From NCBI GenBank assembly GCA_036320915.1, contig JAXBDG010000004.1:2356001-2420000 (forward strand): 64,000 nt of DNA, read 5' to 3'. Origin of the DNA: Linnemannia elongata. Its lineage: Eukaryota; Mortierellomycota; Mortierellomycetes; Mortierellales; Mortierellaceae. The notes under the pieces are model-generated. The model did not search any database, was not told the DNA's origin, and saw only the letters and a list, made by a program, of their open reading frames with translations. Both the position numbers and the translations under genes were made by a program. Below are positions 23,643-37,640 of this stretch, piece by piece (position 1 is the stretch's first letter; the number at the start of each line of letters is the position of its first letter).

Positions 23643-26600
23643 ATGCGCTCCTTTACTGCTGAGGTAGCCGGCTACCTCTTGACCTTCCTAGTCGTCATCC
23701 TCTGCAGGACAGCAACCACCACCACCACCATTGCCGGGCATTCGGGATCCCTTGTTGTTGACGCACACCCCATCCGCCTATTAAACACTCCGTCATTAAA
23801 TACCCAACAACAACGGAGACAACTAGAGATCAACGCCGCACTCACATCCACAGGACCCGCACTCCCTGCTCCCACTTCAACAGCCACGACAACAAACACA
23901 CAAAAGCCTTTGATTCAAATCATTGCACCCAATGTCACCCTCTTTGCAGCACTGGACCTCCCTTCTTCTTCTTCCCAACCTCCTTCTCCCTCCCCTCCAT
24001 CTTCTCCTGCCGGCGGAGAGAATGACCCCGGCAGCAGCAGTGCACCGCTTCTCCTCCCGACGGCCAGCCTGACCCTCGAACCTAGCCAGATCTATCATGT
24101 GAACGATACGTTGATTTTTGGCGCAGGAGGATCAGAACCTTTGACTGTAATGCCAATGACCATGATAATGAAAATGGATGCATGTACTTTGTTGTTTGTC
24201 TATGTGTATGCGTTGTTTTTTTTTGCTTTGAACGGGGGTCTCTCCTGCTGCGATTACTGCTTTTGGGTTTTTTACCATCAAAGGGGGTGTTCTGCTGTTC
24301 GTCTGTTTGTATTATTTGTTCAATGTTGCGACAATGGGATGGACGTTGACTCCTATGGAAGAAGAGGATTGTTCTTTGTTCAAATACTCGGAACTCTATT
24401 TCTCTCCCCTCCTTTTTTTTTGCGATTGCTTTTATTCATGCGTGCGCAAACTGTGTGCGTGTGCTCAGCCATTTCTTTTTTAGTCCTTTATCACTCCCCA
24501 TCCAAGTCCTCCGACCTTACCTTCCCTCTTGTACCCACCTCACATAACTCTACCTCAGCACTTTTACTCACGCACCTCTCTGACCTTCCCTTCCCTTCCC
24601 TTCCATTCCTCTTTTTTTTGTTTTTTTTTGGATCCCGGTTGGGAATACTTATAGGGCGTTTTGATTGAGTGGACCATCGGATGTGATTTGAGCAACAAGT
24701 TCCCCATTCACCCTCCAACCGACAAACCATGGATCGCCTTTATCTCCTCCTCCCTTTTGTACAACAACACCAAAGCTCACAAGAACAATGACGACGACGA
24801 TTACAGCGACGATGAAGATGTCTGCGATGTCACCACACTTATTGCGATCGTGGAAGCTATCTCAGAGGAGGTCACAGGCGTCATTATATACCAGGACCGA
24901 AAATCCAAGGTCTCGTTCGAAGATTTGAGGCAACAGACAGAGGTCGCTATTCGGGACCTCGCTGGATTACCGCCAGTCATGGATCAAGAAAGAAATGATG
25001 TGATGGTCGCTTCTCCTTTGAGGAGTGGTGCTGTTACCAAGCGGGCGTCACCAGCACAGGCGGGAGGAGTTACAAAGGAGCAGCTTTTGGCGAAATTGGC
25101 TGTCATCAAACGGCAACGAGCATGGAGAGCTTTTAACAAGAGCCAAGCCACCTCGACAGCCAAACTTGCCACCCCGGGGGAGTCGCCCTACATCCTGGAT
25201 GTCCAGCCACCTACAGATCCTACAGCGACCGACGGCAGCGGAAGTAACAATGAAGTGCCTCAACCATCCTCAGAAACCCTCCCATCAGCACCAACTCCAG
25301 GGCCAGCAGCAGCAGGAGTCCCCTCAATTGGAGTCCTGGCGATGGGCGACCCGGCGTTGATCAAGATCCTTCAGGATAGCACCAAGATCAAGGGCGAGTC
25401 AGTGATTGCTCAACTCAAGTTCGCCAACAATGCAATCGGACCGCACCAGTTACCAAGTAACCCTGTTAGTCCACCAACCCCGACTACGGGTGCTGAAAGG
25501 CCGGCGGCTGATCGGTCTCTGGGGCTGTTCTTTTGGATTATTTTGGGGTCTGTTGTCTTGATTGTTGGTATCTGGTAAGTGTTGTATCTTTGATGTTTTC
25601 TCTCTGTCCTTTCGTACATTCAGCAATTTTCCTTCCATTTTAAATATGCAAACTTATTGGATGACTGACCTAAATAATGCATCATGCAACTTTATTTTTC
25701 AATTCCCCACTTCGCTCCTTAGGGTCGGATTTGGAGTGGTGGAGGCTCGTTCGCTTGCAAGAAGGCGACAGCAAATTGCGCTCGACAGTGTGAAACGGCG
25801 CACGGTTGATCAGAAGGTCTTGGATACTTACAAGGTTCGCATCTTCAAGGAGGACGATATCACATACTCAGATGATGATGACGACGACGATGAGGGCGAC
25901 AAGGGAGGGGTGACTTCAAACACTCAACCCCGGCAGCAGGAGGGACAAGACCAGGATCTAGAAAAGGGAGGCGAGGGTCCAAGCTCAGCTCTTAAGGATA
26001 CCGTCTATGACGACAAGGACTTGTATCGAGGAGCTGAGCAGAAACCCAAGGCTCAACGCGTTTATGCACGTGCAGATATGACGGCTCTCCGACTCGTAGC
26101 GACCGACCGCGGGAGCTATGCAGGATCGACCATCAACTCTCTGGCCCACGGTCGCAGGAGTGGATCCTTTGACGAAACTGTCTATGGTGGTCTGGACTCT
26201 GCTCGTTTTAGACGTGGGTCCATGCCCGGATCCGTCTTTTGGGAACGACGCCCTTCCCTGAATGCGACGCTGGCATTGAATCGAGATGAGCGGTGTAGGA
26301 GTTGGGCCGAGAGTGGGGCGGATTTGTATGATTACGGTGGGGAGAGTGAGTCTGAGTATGGGTATGATCAGGAGCAAGGGTACAAGTCTCATGCGCAGCA
26401 GGGATGGGCGGATCTGCAGGTTGAGACGATCAAGGGTTTGGATGCCGTCAGGTGTAAGGAGGTCAAGGCTACCACCATTGATGTGCCTGAGGCTAGTATG
26501 ACCGCTGAGACGGGTAAGGCAGATAAGTTGGAGGTTGTATCTCCTGCGCTGAGAAGAGGTTCTGTCCCATCACTGAATGTCACCCCTGCTGCCACGCCCA

Positions 26601-28214
26601 GCCGTGAGACCTTCGCGGATACTGCTCTGCCAACTTTCCCTGCTGCCTCGGCAAGGCGTGGCAGCGGAGCGACCCTGTTGGCCCAACAACCCATCCTCAA
26701 ACACAAGAGCCGGTTCATCCTTCCCCGCAAGATCGAAACTGACAAGCTCCCTATCGTCTCGGTCGTCCACTCTGGCGAAGTCACTTCCCCTACCATCTAC
26801 GGTGGCGGGAACGGCGAAGACAGTATCAACTCTGCGGGCCCAAGCACCGCGGGTTTTCTTCCACCTGCAGGTTGGGGTGGGGAGCGTAGACGGTCGAGTC
26901 AGAGCACGGTCGCGGTCCCCGACAACGGACGTGGTGTCGCACAGCCTAACTGGATTGGACCTCGTGGACAGCGATTGCGGAGGTCTTCTTTGCAAGTTCA
27001 GCGGATGGGGTCTCCTCCTCATGCATCTGCGTCTGAGAATGAGGACGGGTTAGAGAGCGAGAGTGAGAGTGGGCAGAGTGATTTGGATGACGGACGGGGC
27101 GTTGGTACTGCACGGACGACAACCACTGCTCCTTCTCAAGGCTTGAGGAGGACTTCTCAACAGGTTCACAGGATCAGTTTCGAGAAACTCTCGTCTATTA
27201 CAACCCCCCCACCACCTCTCATGGAAGTCACGCCTTCTTCCAAAACAACATCTGGCAAAGACAAGAGCAGTAAACAGGATGAGATCATCAGCCCGATATC
27301 GGACCACAAGATGCGTTTCTCGGTCATGGGAATCGACCTCCCCGATATCTACTCCCCGACCGCAGGCGAATTCTCGAGGCTCTCCCTAGACGCCGACCGC
27401 TTTATGCTCCCACACATTAGCACCAGCCACAGTCGATCCCGTTCTGCGCGTCAAGAAGTCAGTGAGAGCGATCGCGAACAGCAAGTCGAACAGCTTCAGG
27501 ATTCAGATTCCAGTAGCTTTGGAAGCCGCCGAAGTAGTCGCAGTCAAAGATCTAGCGCCTCCGCCTCCAGTGGACATAAACGACACGGCAAGGAACTCAC
27601 CACCAACACCATGGCCACCTCCATCACCACTTCTTCCACCGACACCTCTACTTCTACATCTACAGCATTCACCGGAGGAGGGCCAGCAAGACGCGGTAAA
27701 GGAGCTTCAGGAAAACAACGAAAGCGCCGCTACGACCCCTGCGCGATCTGTCTAGAAGAATACGAAGTCGGGGACCAGCTACGTGAACTACCCTGTAAAC
27801 ACTTCTTCCATTCCCAGTGTATCGATCCCTGGTTCAAGGATGTCCATGGGATCTGTCCCGTCTGCAAGCGGGACTATTCTGAAGGTAAGCAATCATCTCT
27901 TAAGTTTTCTACCTTGCTTGTTTTTTTTTTTTTTATTTGTCTTTCTACGTTGTGCGGTTTCTAGCTAGGAGGGCATGTTTTTTTGATAGTGGATGGAATC
28001 TAACAGAGTTGTTTTACACCCTACCTATTGTTCCTACGACATAATAGCCGGAAAGGTCTCGTCGAATACAAGAAGGCAGACATCGAGAGCAAACCAGAGA
28101 GTCGAACAGCCCTCGGGCGTCGCGTCGTTCCTGGCGCCCCTGGCTATGTTCGCCACGGGCGCCTCAGGCGTTCATCATTGGTATGCTGCTGAAGCCAGCA
28201 TGTACATGATGTGA
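23643..28214 (+). CDS. Transmembrane PA-domain RING-H2 E3 ubiquitin ligase
   Basis: Four exons: 23643-24146, 24655-25574, 25723-27884 and 28048-28214 (1250 aa). A signal peptide ([20 protein letters not shown]) precedes a lumenal PA-like domain split by a 508 bp intron, with [23 protein letters not shown] and TGVIIYQD segments. One transmembrane helix follows at about 459-480 ([18 protein letters not shown]). A roughly 670-residue disordered Ser-rich cytoplasmic region comes next. A RING-H2 finger starts at Cys about 1148 ([35 protein letters not shown]). This is the layout of RNF13/Tul-like membrane E3 ligases of the endosomal or Golgi system. The C-terminal tail in exon 4 follows the phase set by the splice sites. 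Substrates are unknown. Confidence 0.85.
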
Positions 28215-28472
28215 AAATTATCCAAAGAGAAAAAAAAAATAAAATACCATGATAGAAAAAAAAAAAAAAAAAAAGATGAGAATTCAACAGCAAACTTTGA
28301 GTGTCGAGAAATAATGATGTCGTATTTTTATTTTTTTACTTTTTGTTCAATGATTTATGAAGGAATGCTATTTTGTTTTGTAACGTATGGTATGTGAAAT
28401 AAGCGATAGATGGGGGGGGGGGATAGACCCTGTTATTTTTTGTAGCATGACGTGTGTATAGATGCGCTGGCT

Positions 28473-31400
28473 TTATGAAACGGTCTGCTGCTTCTTGGCG
28501 AGGGAGACTAGGGCTGAGAAGTTTGGTCCAGCAGGGTTGCTATGGTAATGAGAGAGTTTGAAAAGGAACATAGGTCAGTATACGTTGAATTTGCCGAGGA
28601 ACAGTGGACAGGAGTTGTGAAGTGACCGATGGTAAGTGAGTAGCGTTCTTACCAGATGCCTCTGAAAACTCCGTCGGGTTTGTTCAACAACGCAATAGGG
28701 GTATCTACAAAAGCGTACAACATTTAAAAAAAAGTAGTCAGCATTAATATTCCTCACTGTCACCCAATTTTATCCTAAAGAGTCTTCCAACAAAACACGA
28801 CCTCTTCATTCCCCAAGCTTACCAAACTCGACGACCTTGCCTTGATCAAGCACCAAGATCCGGTTATGCCGCGCAACAATCTGGTCCAACCGATGGCCCA
28901 CAGAAATCACAGTCGCCGATTTCAGTTCTTGGACCACAATCTGATCAATCCGCTGGGCCGTCAAGTCTGTCACCTTTGCCGCGCAGTTGTCGAGAACCAC
29001 GACGTTGGACCGTTGGACCAGTATCCGTGCAAGACTCAGAAGTTGGCGCTCATTCGTGTCCAGTTCTACGCGTGTATCGCCGTCTTCATCATCAAAATCG
29101 TCGTCGTCTTCGTCTGAGGAGGTGTCGATATGGCCAAGGAGTTCCTGCTCGGGGTCATCGTTCAATAACTCGGCCGTGTCGTGGTTGGTTCCTGCTCCCG
29201 CTCCCGCTCCTCCAGAGCCCTCAAGGGAAGCGCGGAGGCGGCGTCCAGATGTGGCACTAACTGTAGCGGGTGTACGATCCTTCTTGCCCTTGCCCTTGTT
29301 CAGGGTAGACGCAGGAATAGGACGGCTGCGCCTAAAGAACCGCTTCGCATACCGTGGGATCCTTCTCGAACTCGTCGTTCCTGCAACCACTGATCCCATA
29401 AGTCCATTTCCTGCAGGAGACAAGTTTGCAGTCGACGCCGTCATGAGCTCAGTGTCGAGTTTAAGTCGATCGCTCAAGAAACAGATCCGGAGGACTTCAT
29501 TCAACTCAGCATCTTCATGTTCGCCACGAGGGTCGAGGTTGAACCGCACAGTGCCCGCAAAGACTGTCCCGCGCTGGGAGAGGTAAGAGAAGCGGGATCG
29601 CAGATCGTACAAGCCCAATTGAGAGATGTCCAGCCCGTCGACGGTGATAGCGCCCAGGTCAGGGAGGAGGGCATCCTGCGATGGTTTGGCCTTACCCAAG
29701 GAGGCGACACGACCCAGGGGTGACTTGGCGTAGAAGGAAGACGAGGAAACAAGAGTCGACTTGTTGGACGAAGAAGTGGTAGACGACGAGGATCCATTGG
29801 TGACAGCGTTGGCGGTAGTAGAGTGACCGTATTGGGCGATACGAGCTGCACGGATTCGTTCCTCCTCTGCAGAATCCCACATGCGGAACAAACTCTGGAT
29901 GAACGTGCTCTTTCCAGACTTAGACTGGCCCACAACTGCAACCTTCTCTCCAGGGAGGATCATGCAAGTCACAGGTCCAAAACCAGTAGCCTCTCCAGTT
30001 GTATCTCCACCAGCGGCGGCAGCGCCGTTCAGTGAATTAATATCCTGGTTATCGCTCTTCAGAATCGAGGTCAGTCCTGCAGGCGCCTCCAAGCCAGGTG
30101 GCAAGGGTGGCAGGGGTGCATCCAGTCGTCCAGTATCCATCACCTCAGGGGCAATCATCTGGTCCAGAGCTGCCAACTGATCCATGGGCTGTTCAGAGGG
30201 GGGCACAAAAGTAGTCGTTGACAAGAACGTCGATGACGGCTGGGGGAGAGGGACCAAGGTCGCATCAGAGGTAGATGTTAAATCGACGCCTGCGTTCCGA
30301 CCAACAGTTCCATAGGGGGTAGCGGTCAAATGACTGCTGGCCTGGCTGATGTTGGAGGAGACAGTGTTGGCTGCAGAGACTGCAGTATTGGTCCGAGCCG
30401 AGTTAGTGTGATCCAAAGGTGCCGACTGTGAAAGTTCGTTGACGCGGGCGGGGACGCCGGCGTTGGAGCCGAGTACGGCGTCCAGTCCTGGTCTCTGGTT
30501 AACAGCGGCGTTTTGTGGAGGTCTGCTAAGCGTCTCTGCAAGAGGCGCAGCTCTGTTGATATGCTTGAGGTGCACAGTGCCCGAGGCGGTAGTGGTACCA
30601 TGAGGGGCCTCAGCGCGGCTGCAAGAGTAGTTGACAAATTCGACAGCGCCACTGTGAGGCCATGCAGCTGGTGGCTGCTTGCCATCGATCCTCCGAGGTG
30701 CCTCCTTGTTATCAGGACTATCCAGTTCATGGATATACCGACGGGTGCGCTCAAGCGCCCACTGGAGACGGTTCCGGATGCGGCCATATCCCAACAGGCT
30801 GTCCAGAGCCTTATCACTGAACTGCAGCGACAAATAAAGCGAAAGACCCATCAACACGGGGTCCAGATCCTCAATTTGCTGCAAGACCAACACCGCAACC
30901 GAGAAGGGGATGAAGGCGCTCAGGAGCTCAACCTTCCAATGCAACCAACGGTCAGCACAGGATCCAAAGTACACGGTCTTGAGGTACAACTCTGCCTGCG
31001 CAATTCCAGACTTGATCGCACGACGCTCCAATCCATAACCACGAATGGTCGCTAGACCGCGGAAGGTATGTCTGAACTGGTCCTTGTCCATCCGATCAGC
31101 ACGAATCGACATCCGGTGCATCTCCTTCGAAAGACCCAACCCCAAAAGCGCCACAGAGCTCAACATGAACACGACCACCAAGACAGGGATCAAGACAAAC
31201 GGCTGAACCCAAGCCAGGACCAAGATAATCAACAGAGCGGCAAGGACATCCGAAGAGAACTGCCAGAACTCCTTGGCGAGCTTGACATCCAACCCACTGA
31301 GATCCCGCATGAAGCAGTCCTTGATCCCGTTGATGGTGCCCTTGGCGAATAGACCACCAACATCGCCAGCCATCGATGTTGCAGCCTTAACAGCATTGGC

Positions 31401-34400
31401 CTCAAAGACCGAGAGACGTGCAAGAGCCACGCTGCGGAGGAAGCGCATGTAGACTCTATCAGCTCCGGTGTAGGCACCCGATCTCAAGAAGAATGCGTTT
31501 CCAATCACAAACAAGGCGCGAACTCCTGCAAGGGAGATAAAGATCCAGAGATAATCCAGTCCCGTCATGAAAGAAGGCTTATCGTCCTCCGGCAACAAGT
31601 TCCGGTGAACCTGACGGTTATGGATAGTATGGCGCAAGGGAACGCCACCATCCCAGGCTTCATTCTCAGCCCAGAGACCCAACCATCCAATGCGGATCAC
31701 AAAGAACGCCTGACTAAGGAACAAACTCATAAACGCCGAAGCCAAGAATAGCACGGTGCCCAATGAGACAATGTAGGTGCCAAAAGTCGACCAACCAACC
31801 CGGAATCCAGCTGCAGTTTCACGGCTCAGCGTGGAGTCTAGATCATCATAGTCACTCAGGTTGCTCATCTTGTTCAGAGGCAGGTTGGTGCTCTTTGCAG
31901 ATCGAAGGTCCTGCAGAGGAGCGTTGACAGGTGCAGTTGTAGGTCCTGTTCCAGCGGCGGTAGCTCCAGCGGCGATGTTGTTACTGGGCAAGGACTGGCC
32001 CAAGTTGGCAGGGACGGTGGCTCCAGGGATGATGGTGGTAGGGATGGTAGACGAGCCAGGGGCTTGACGGATCCACCCTTGGGTGAGCACCTCACGAACA
32101 GAACCGTGCCCGAGAATGATTCCTTGATCCAGTCCAACAACATAATCAACATCGTTCAGGTACGTCTTGACATGAAGCTGGTTCGACACCACAATTCTTG
32201 TTTTCCCCTGCGTAATGGGTCCCAAACTAGTAGCAATAAAAATGATTGTTGTTAGTACACGTATGAGAAAACATGATTTCCAGATAGCTGCTTATACCAA
32301 GAGTTACTTACATGCAGTTCTTCCAGATAAAGTGGCGGCTCTTAACATCGACAAAGCTCAGGCAGTCATCCATCAAGATATGCGACACGTCCGAGTAAAC
32401 CGCGCGGGCCAAGGAAATACGTTGCTTCAGTGACATTGACCACACAACGTTCTACAATCGCAAGTAGAAGGCGTTAGTTAGCATGCTAAAGGTATGTACC
32501 CAAGAACATAAACACATAAATAACAAAAGCGAAATTAAGGCTCACCTTGTCGCCAATGATGGTCATATCACCATTAGGAAGTCCCTGCAACTCATCCTCA
32601 AGAACACAGGCCCTCAAAGCCTCTGAATACCGATCCTCATCCATCATAGTTCCAAACAAGATCGTATCTCGAATAGTGCTACGACCAGTGCTGTTTCCTG
32701 AGATACTTCCTCCGCCACCAATCTCCAGCCATGGGTCCTGAGCAACATAAGCGACATCGCTACCGTACCCCTGCTTCCCATGGTAGTAATCCTTGCGAGG
32801 CAGATAAATCTTTCCAGAGGACCGGGTCATCTCGCCAATCAGCGCCAACAACAATGCAGACTTTCCCGATTTCCTGGTTCCGGTCACCAACGAGATCTGG
32901 CCGGGTGGGAAGGACAGGGTGACATTCTTCAATGCAAAATCGGTCCCGGAAGCAAAGGCAGCGTTGTTGGGTTTGTGGTGTCCAATGCCATAGTTGGGCC
33001 GTCCTGGGTTCTGGTTATAGGTAGTCTCTGGGGGTGTCGGCAAAGTGTATCCAAAGAGTGAGAGTGTCCGCACGATCCAATTGCCAGTAGGGCGACGACC
33101 AACCTTCTTTGCAGCGCCGTTGTTTTGATGATGGCGAACATCGTCGTCGTCGTGATCTGGCTCATCAACAAATAGATGCTCGTTGGCATGGCCTGCGGGT
33201 TTGGCCACGGGCCAGACAAAGGACGCGTTGACAAAGCCGATGATGGGGATGTTGGCTCTCCTGGCCATCTCCCGGTCCCGAATCACGGCAGTGTCGCGCT
33301 CGTTTTCTTCCTCGCACAAAAAATCGTTCACTCTGACCATTGCGTCTAGCATCTCCCTGAGTGAAATGATGACCGATGGCAACGACTATCCGTAGAAGGT
33401 AATTAAAGATATCGAGGATTGAGTCGAGATAATCCTCCGTACATATTCCAGATTTTATGGGAACGACTAACAAGATACTTACGTTGATGGCGCTCGTCTG
33501 AATGTCGACCAGGATCAAAGTAGTGAACAAGATCGCAGGGGTAAGGATTTGTCCAAAGTAAAGCGAATAGAACGCAAGGACAACTGTCATTGCAAACGCG
33601 TGGATGAGATCTCCTCCTAGGGGCACAGAGATGAGCGTCATGACTGGCTGAGACGTCTTTGAATTATGCTTGCGATCTTCCTCCCGAGCCTGATGGATCT
33701 TGTTGATCAAAATCTCTTCCCATCCCAAGTACTTGATCGCTTTCAAGTTGGCCAAGAACTATGCATGCGCATAAAAAAAAACAGGCGCGATTAATAACGT
33801 CGTAAATAGTGAATTTACATTCATGCACGCCATTTCTCAATACACAGAGCCCACTTCCTTTCACTTACATCTGACGCAAGGGCGTCACTTTTCTCCATCC
33901 TGAAAGCGACAGGGTCAAATCGACCAGAAAAGAGGAAACTGGCAAGGGCAGAGATGGGGTACCAAATGACCACAGCAACAGCAGCAGCCCAAGCAGAGTG
34001 TCCGATATATCCGTACAGTTGGATCGTCGCAATGATGACCATGATGGGGTAGATCATCAAGTAATATGCGCTCTTCCAGCCCTGTCCAATACGCTTCACA
34101 TCCACGCTCATGAGTTCTATGTTTCATAATTGAATGTATGCAAGGGCGAGCAGTTAGTACCTGGCAGGTTATTGAGCAGAGTCAAGGCGCACAACTTTAG
34201 TAAAAGGATGTACCTGTGATCTCGTAGTCAAGAGGGTCCATGTCCTTGCGAAGCGACATCTTCTCATAGATCAGTCCACTTGTCATGCCCATTGCCTTTG
34301 TAGCCAGCCTTTGTCCCATGTGCAATCCACGCTGCAGAACTAATGGGAAGATAACGCAACGATAAGAAAGTTAGCATGTCAGTCATAAAGATATGTTGAA

Positions 34401-36141
34401 GGAACACAGGTGCATAGGTCCCACTATATACAAACAAAAACATGCCTGCAGAGCGGACGACAACGGATGCCAAAAGGGCAGTAACGTAGAAAAGTGCCTC
34501 ATTGCGGTTGTAGGTAGAAAGATCCTGAGCGAATGAAATAATCTTGAAGACGACAAAAGGAGGGACCATACTGAGACCCACCCATGCCAACCCCCACAAG
34601 TACTGCTGAGCCAGCTCGAGGCGGAACAAATGCAGCATCGTGACAAACACCGTTGCTTTCCTATTATTTTTTTTAAGCGCGAATAAGACGAAAGGCGTTT
34701 CGCATTTAGACAGGTAGTTGAATTACAAACTTCACGTGCATTGTTTGCCAAATGAGAACTAACCTGTTCTCCAAGTACTCCTGAAAAACGACTTTGATCC
34801 TGAGCGCCTTGTCCATTGCCCAGACGTCAGTCTCCTGGAGCTTTCCAGTGAACGACTTGATGACCATTGGTTGCAACCAAGTGAAAGCAATCCTGGCGTA
34901 AAGCGACGAGCGCGTCTCTGGCGAGATAACCTATATCGCGGGAGAAAATCACAGGTGAGTTGAGATTGAAACGAAAAGAGTGAAGTTCAGTTAACCAAGT
35001 ACGATTACATCATTCACGCACGCCACGCTCGTTGGCACCCTTCTACATTCCCTTTAGTTTTTCCGTCCAACAAGTCCAACAAAAAAACCCCCTTTCCTTT
35101 TAACTCACTCAACCCCCTCAAAAAGGTTAACCGCTCAACCAAAACAAGAAAAAGGACTTACTCCACGGGATCGCTTATCCGGTCCTTTCATAGGCTGGGG
35201 TGGAACCAATGGCTTGGTAGCAAGGGTCAGGACCAACATACAGCCTGAGATGGCTGCTGAGAGCCCAGAGATTTGGTCATCCAAGGTCCAGAGTCCAATG
35301 GGCCGTCCAAAATCGTTCAGCATAAAGTGCATTAATCCTGCGCCTGCTGTTGTGAGATATATGAGATCCAGGTGTGTAACCAGTCTGTAGGGATATGACA
35401 GGCGAGGGTGGAGGAGTGATACTGTAGAAAGAATCGATGAATACAACTAATGTTATTTGACAGGATAGGAAATGGAAATAAAGAAGGTTAGATGGGCCAG
35501 GGGTCTGACTCCAAAATCACCACCGTTTCTGTTTTTTTTTTTTTTTGCTTTGTACCTGACCAACTCATAAAATAAGCAATTGGAAGAACTAAAAAGCACT
35601 TACCCAAACGATGCCATGCATAACAGGTAACCACAACGGCCAATCCTTATCAATCTCACTCCTCCTCTCATTGTCCATCAATAACAACTCCATTAACCCC
35701 CTTCCTTTCGTAGGGGCCCCAGGCTCATTCTGACTCTGCTCCTCCAGTTTCCGAAACGCCAAGTAGGCAAACAGCACAATCTGGGAATAGGCGCCAATAC
35801 AGCGGAGGATGGCCAAGGGAAAAGTCCGCTTGGGCTTGATGAGCCTGAACTGGTTCGTATCGTCCCCGTCAACGTCGAGCTCAGACTGACTCTCGCCCTG
35901 GACGACCACCTCACTGGAGAAGCGATTGAACATTCGTCGGCGATCCTGTCGGCCACATTCTCCTGCGATGACGGACAGGGATGAGAAGACGATGATGCAC
36001 GTCGGGATCAGTTGTAAGAGACTATGGAGTGAAAGGGGCGTTGGAAAATATTAGGTAAGAAAAAAAAAAAAAAAAAAAGAGTGTTCGATTGGATCGAGGT
36101 TGGCGATATGAGAGAGGTGTAAAAGGTAAGCTTGGCTGTCG

Positions 36142-36176
<35 letters not shown>

Positions 36177-36292
36177 GGAGTGTGCGCCAAGGGTAGAATT
36201 GAGCCGCGAGAAATCACAAACATAGAGAGGTATGGTTACCTGTCAGTGAGACAGACCCCACCACCGTCAGGAGTGCAGGTCCACGGCACCAT
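28473..36292 (-). CDS. ABCC (MRP)-type ABC transporter with degenerate nucleotide-binding motifs
   Basis: Thirteen exons: 36292-36240, 36021-35604, 35446-35162, 34930-34764, 34660-34425, 34339-34214, 34116-33869, 33758-33483, 33385-32546, 32451-32312, 32226-28823, 28704-28653 and 28539-28473 (2103 aa). TMD0-like N-terminus, then SPETRSSLYARIAFTWLQP, the linker typical of ABCC proteins. TMD1 has LATKAMGMTSGLIY and ELMSVDVKRIGQG. NBD1 carries GTRKSGKS (about 772) and ILMDDCLSFVD. TMD2 follows, then NBD2 with GQSKSGKS (about 1696), SYLSQRGTVFAGTVR and an EFDTPIALLNKPDGVFRG tail. Odd: neither NBD has LSGGQ (WSMSLKQ and DTNERQ stand there). The Walker A fourth position is K, and Walker B of NBD2 ends LDN rather than LDE. 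Low-complexity inserts of about 240 aa precede and about 110 aa interrupt NBD2. Likely vacuolar or plasma membrane; substrate unknown. Confidence 0.85.
36141..36177. repeat. (GTT)n microsatellite in intron 1 of the ABC transporter gene
   Basis: About 12 perfect GTT units, lying in the first intron (36022-36239) of the minus-strand ABC transporter gene. Confidence 0.9.
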
Positions 36293-37640
36293 GACAGTTA
36301 TCTGATGTTATTAGCTGCCTTTGTTGAAGGTGTTGGTATTGGTGTGTGCCTCCCCCTGTGTTGTTGTGGTTGAGTGTTGTAGAGGAAGGAGAGTGGAAGA
36401 TGATGCTTCGAGAGTTCCAAGCTGCGCCCTGTTGGAAGGAATGAGAGTGTGGATGATGAGTGGTGAGGGTATGCAGTGGAGACAGCGAAGGGCCAGCTGA
36501 AGGAAAAGGTGAAGTGGGGAAAGAAAAGAGAGAGAGAGGGAGAGATAAAAAAGAGTGAAGGGCTAAAAAGGTTGGCGTGTGAAGTGTTAAGAAAAATAAA
36601 AATATGTGAGCGGAGACGATGAACGCTTTGGCGAGGGTCCGGGGAGAGGTGTGTGAGAGAGAGGGAAGCGAGATCGAGAGCCACGAGAGCAGTGAAAAAG
36701 GCAAAAAAAAATAAAATAAACAAAGCGAACTTGTACGCAAAGCAAAGGAATGAAAATAAAAGAAGGAAGAGGCGCACAGGGGATGAAGATTGAAAGGGCG
36801 AGAAACAAAGAGAGAGAGATCAAGCCGCCATGGTCGATAGTTTCACATATTCAACAACAACTACCACGCTACCCATCGACTTGTATCGTCATCGTGCACT
36901 TCTTCCGGAACTGCGCTCTCCTTTCTTTGTGCCGAACCATATAAACAAAACAGCCAACACAACCGCTTTGCAGTCTTTGTTGTGAAGGGCTGTGTCAAGA
37001 AGACGAATGAGAGGCAAACCGGCACACCAACCGTCTACCCCGTTCAATGACGAACTGAGGCATGTGGTCCAACCCGTCCAATGCTCGACGCAAGCACCAC
37101 ACCGCCACACTCTTATCCATTCCTCACCCCACCCTCTCTCGCTCACACTCCGCATGGCATGGTTAACAGTACCACCGTGCAGAGTGAGGATCCCCTCTGC
37201 AGCCTCAGCCTCATCACACTGTTCGGCTTTTGGTTCAAATATCGACGAAAGGGGTTCTTCGTTTAACCTTTTTTTCTATATTGCTCCGCTTTTTGATGCG
37301 CCATGGTGCAGGCCATTTTTGTCCATGTGCCACGCCAGATAACCAAAGTCACCAATTATGGAATCGTTTTTTTTTAAACTACACTCCACCTGGACAAAGG
37401 ATGCCCCACCCAAACAATGTCCTTTTCAGATAGTCGCTACAATGCTCATTTCTTTACTAACACAGAATGATGCTCCATCCATGTTCGAAGCGGTAGCACA
37501 ACTTGAACCATCTGGGGTGACACCAACTGGAATGGCCATCGATTGACCGTTTTAAAATTAAGGTCATCTGGAACACAACCACTTACATTCAACCAGTATC
37601 ATGCCTTTTTTCATTTTATATTTTGATCAAGAAAGGACTT
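36293..37640 (+). other. Intergenic region between ABC transporter 5' end and DOA10 3' end
   Basis: About 1.35 kb. The ABC-proximal part is purine-rich on the plus strand (leader). The rest is mixed sequence with short open frames that lack codon bias. No gene is seen. Confidence 0.5.

Noticed and set aside
26389..27307. Long minus-strand frames within the PA-RING gene
   Set aside because: Antisense shadows of the coding exon; no domain.
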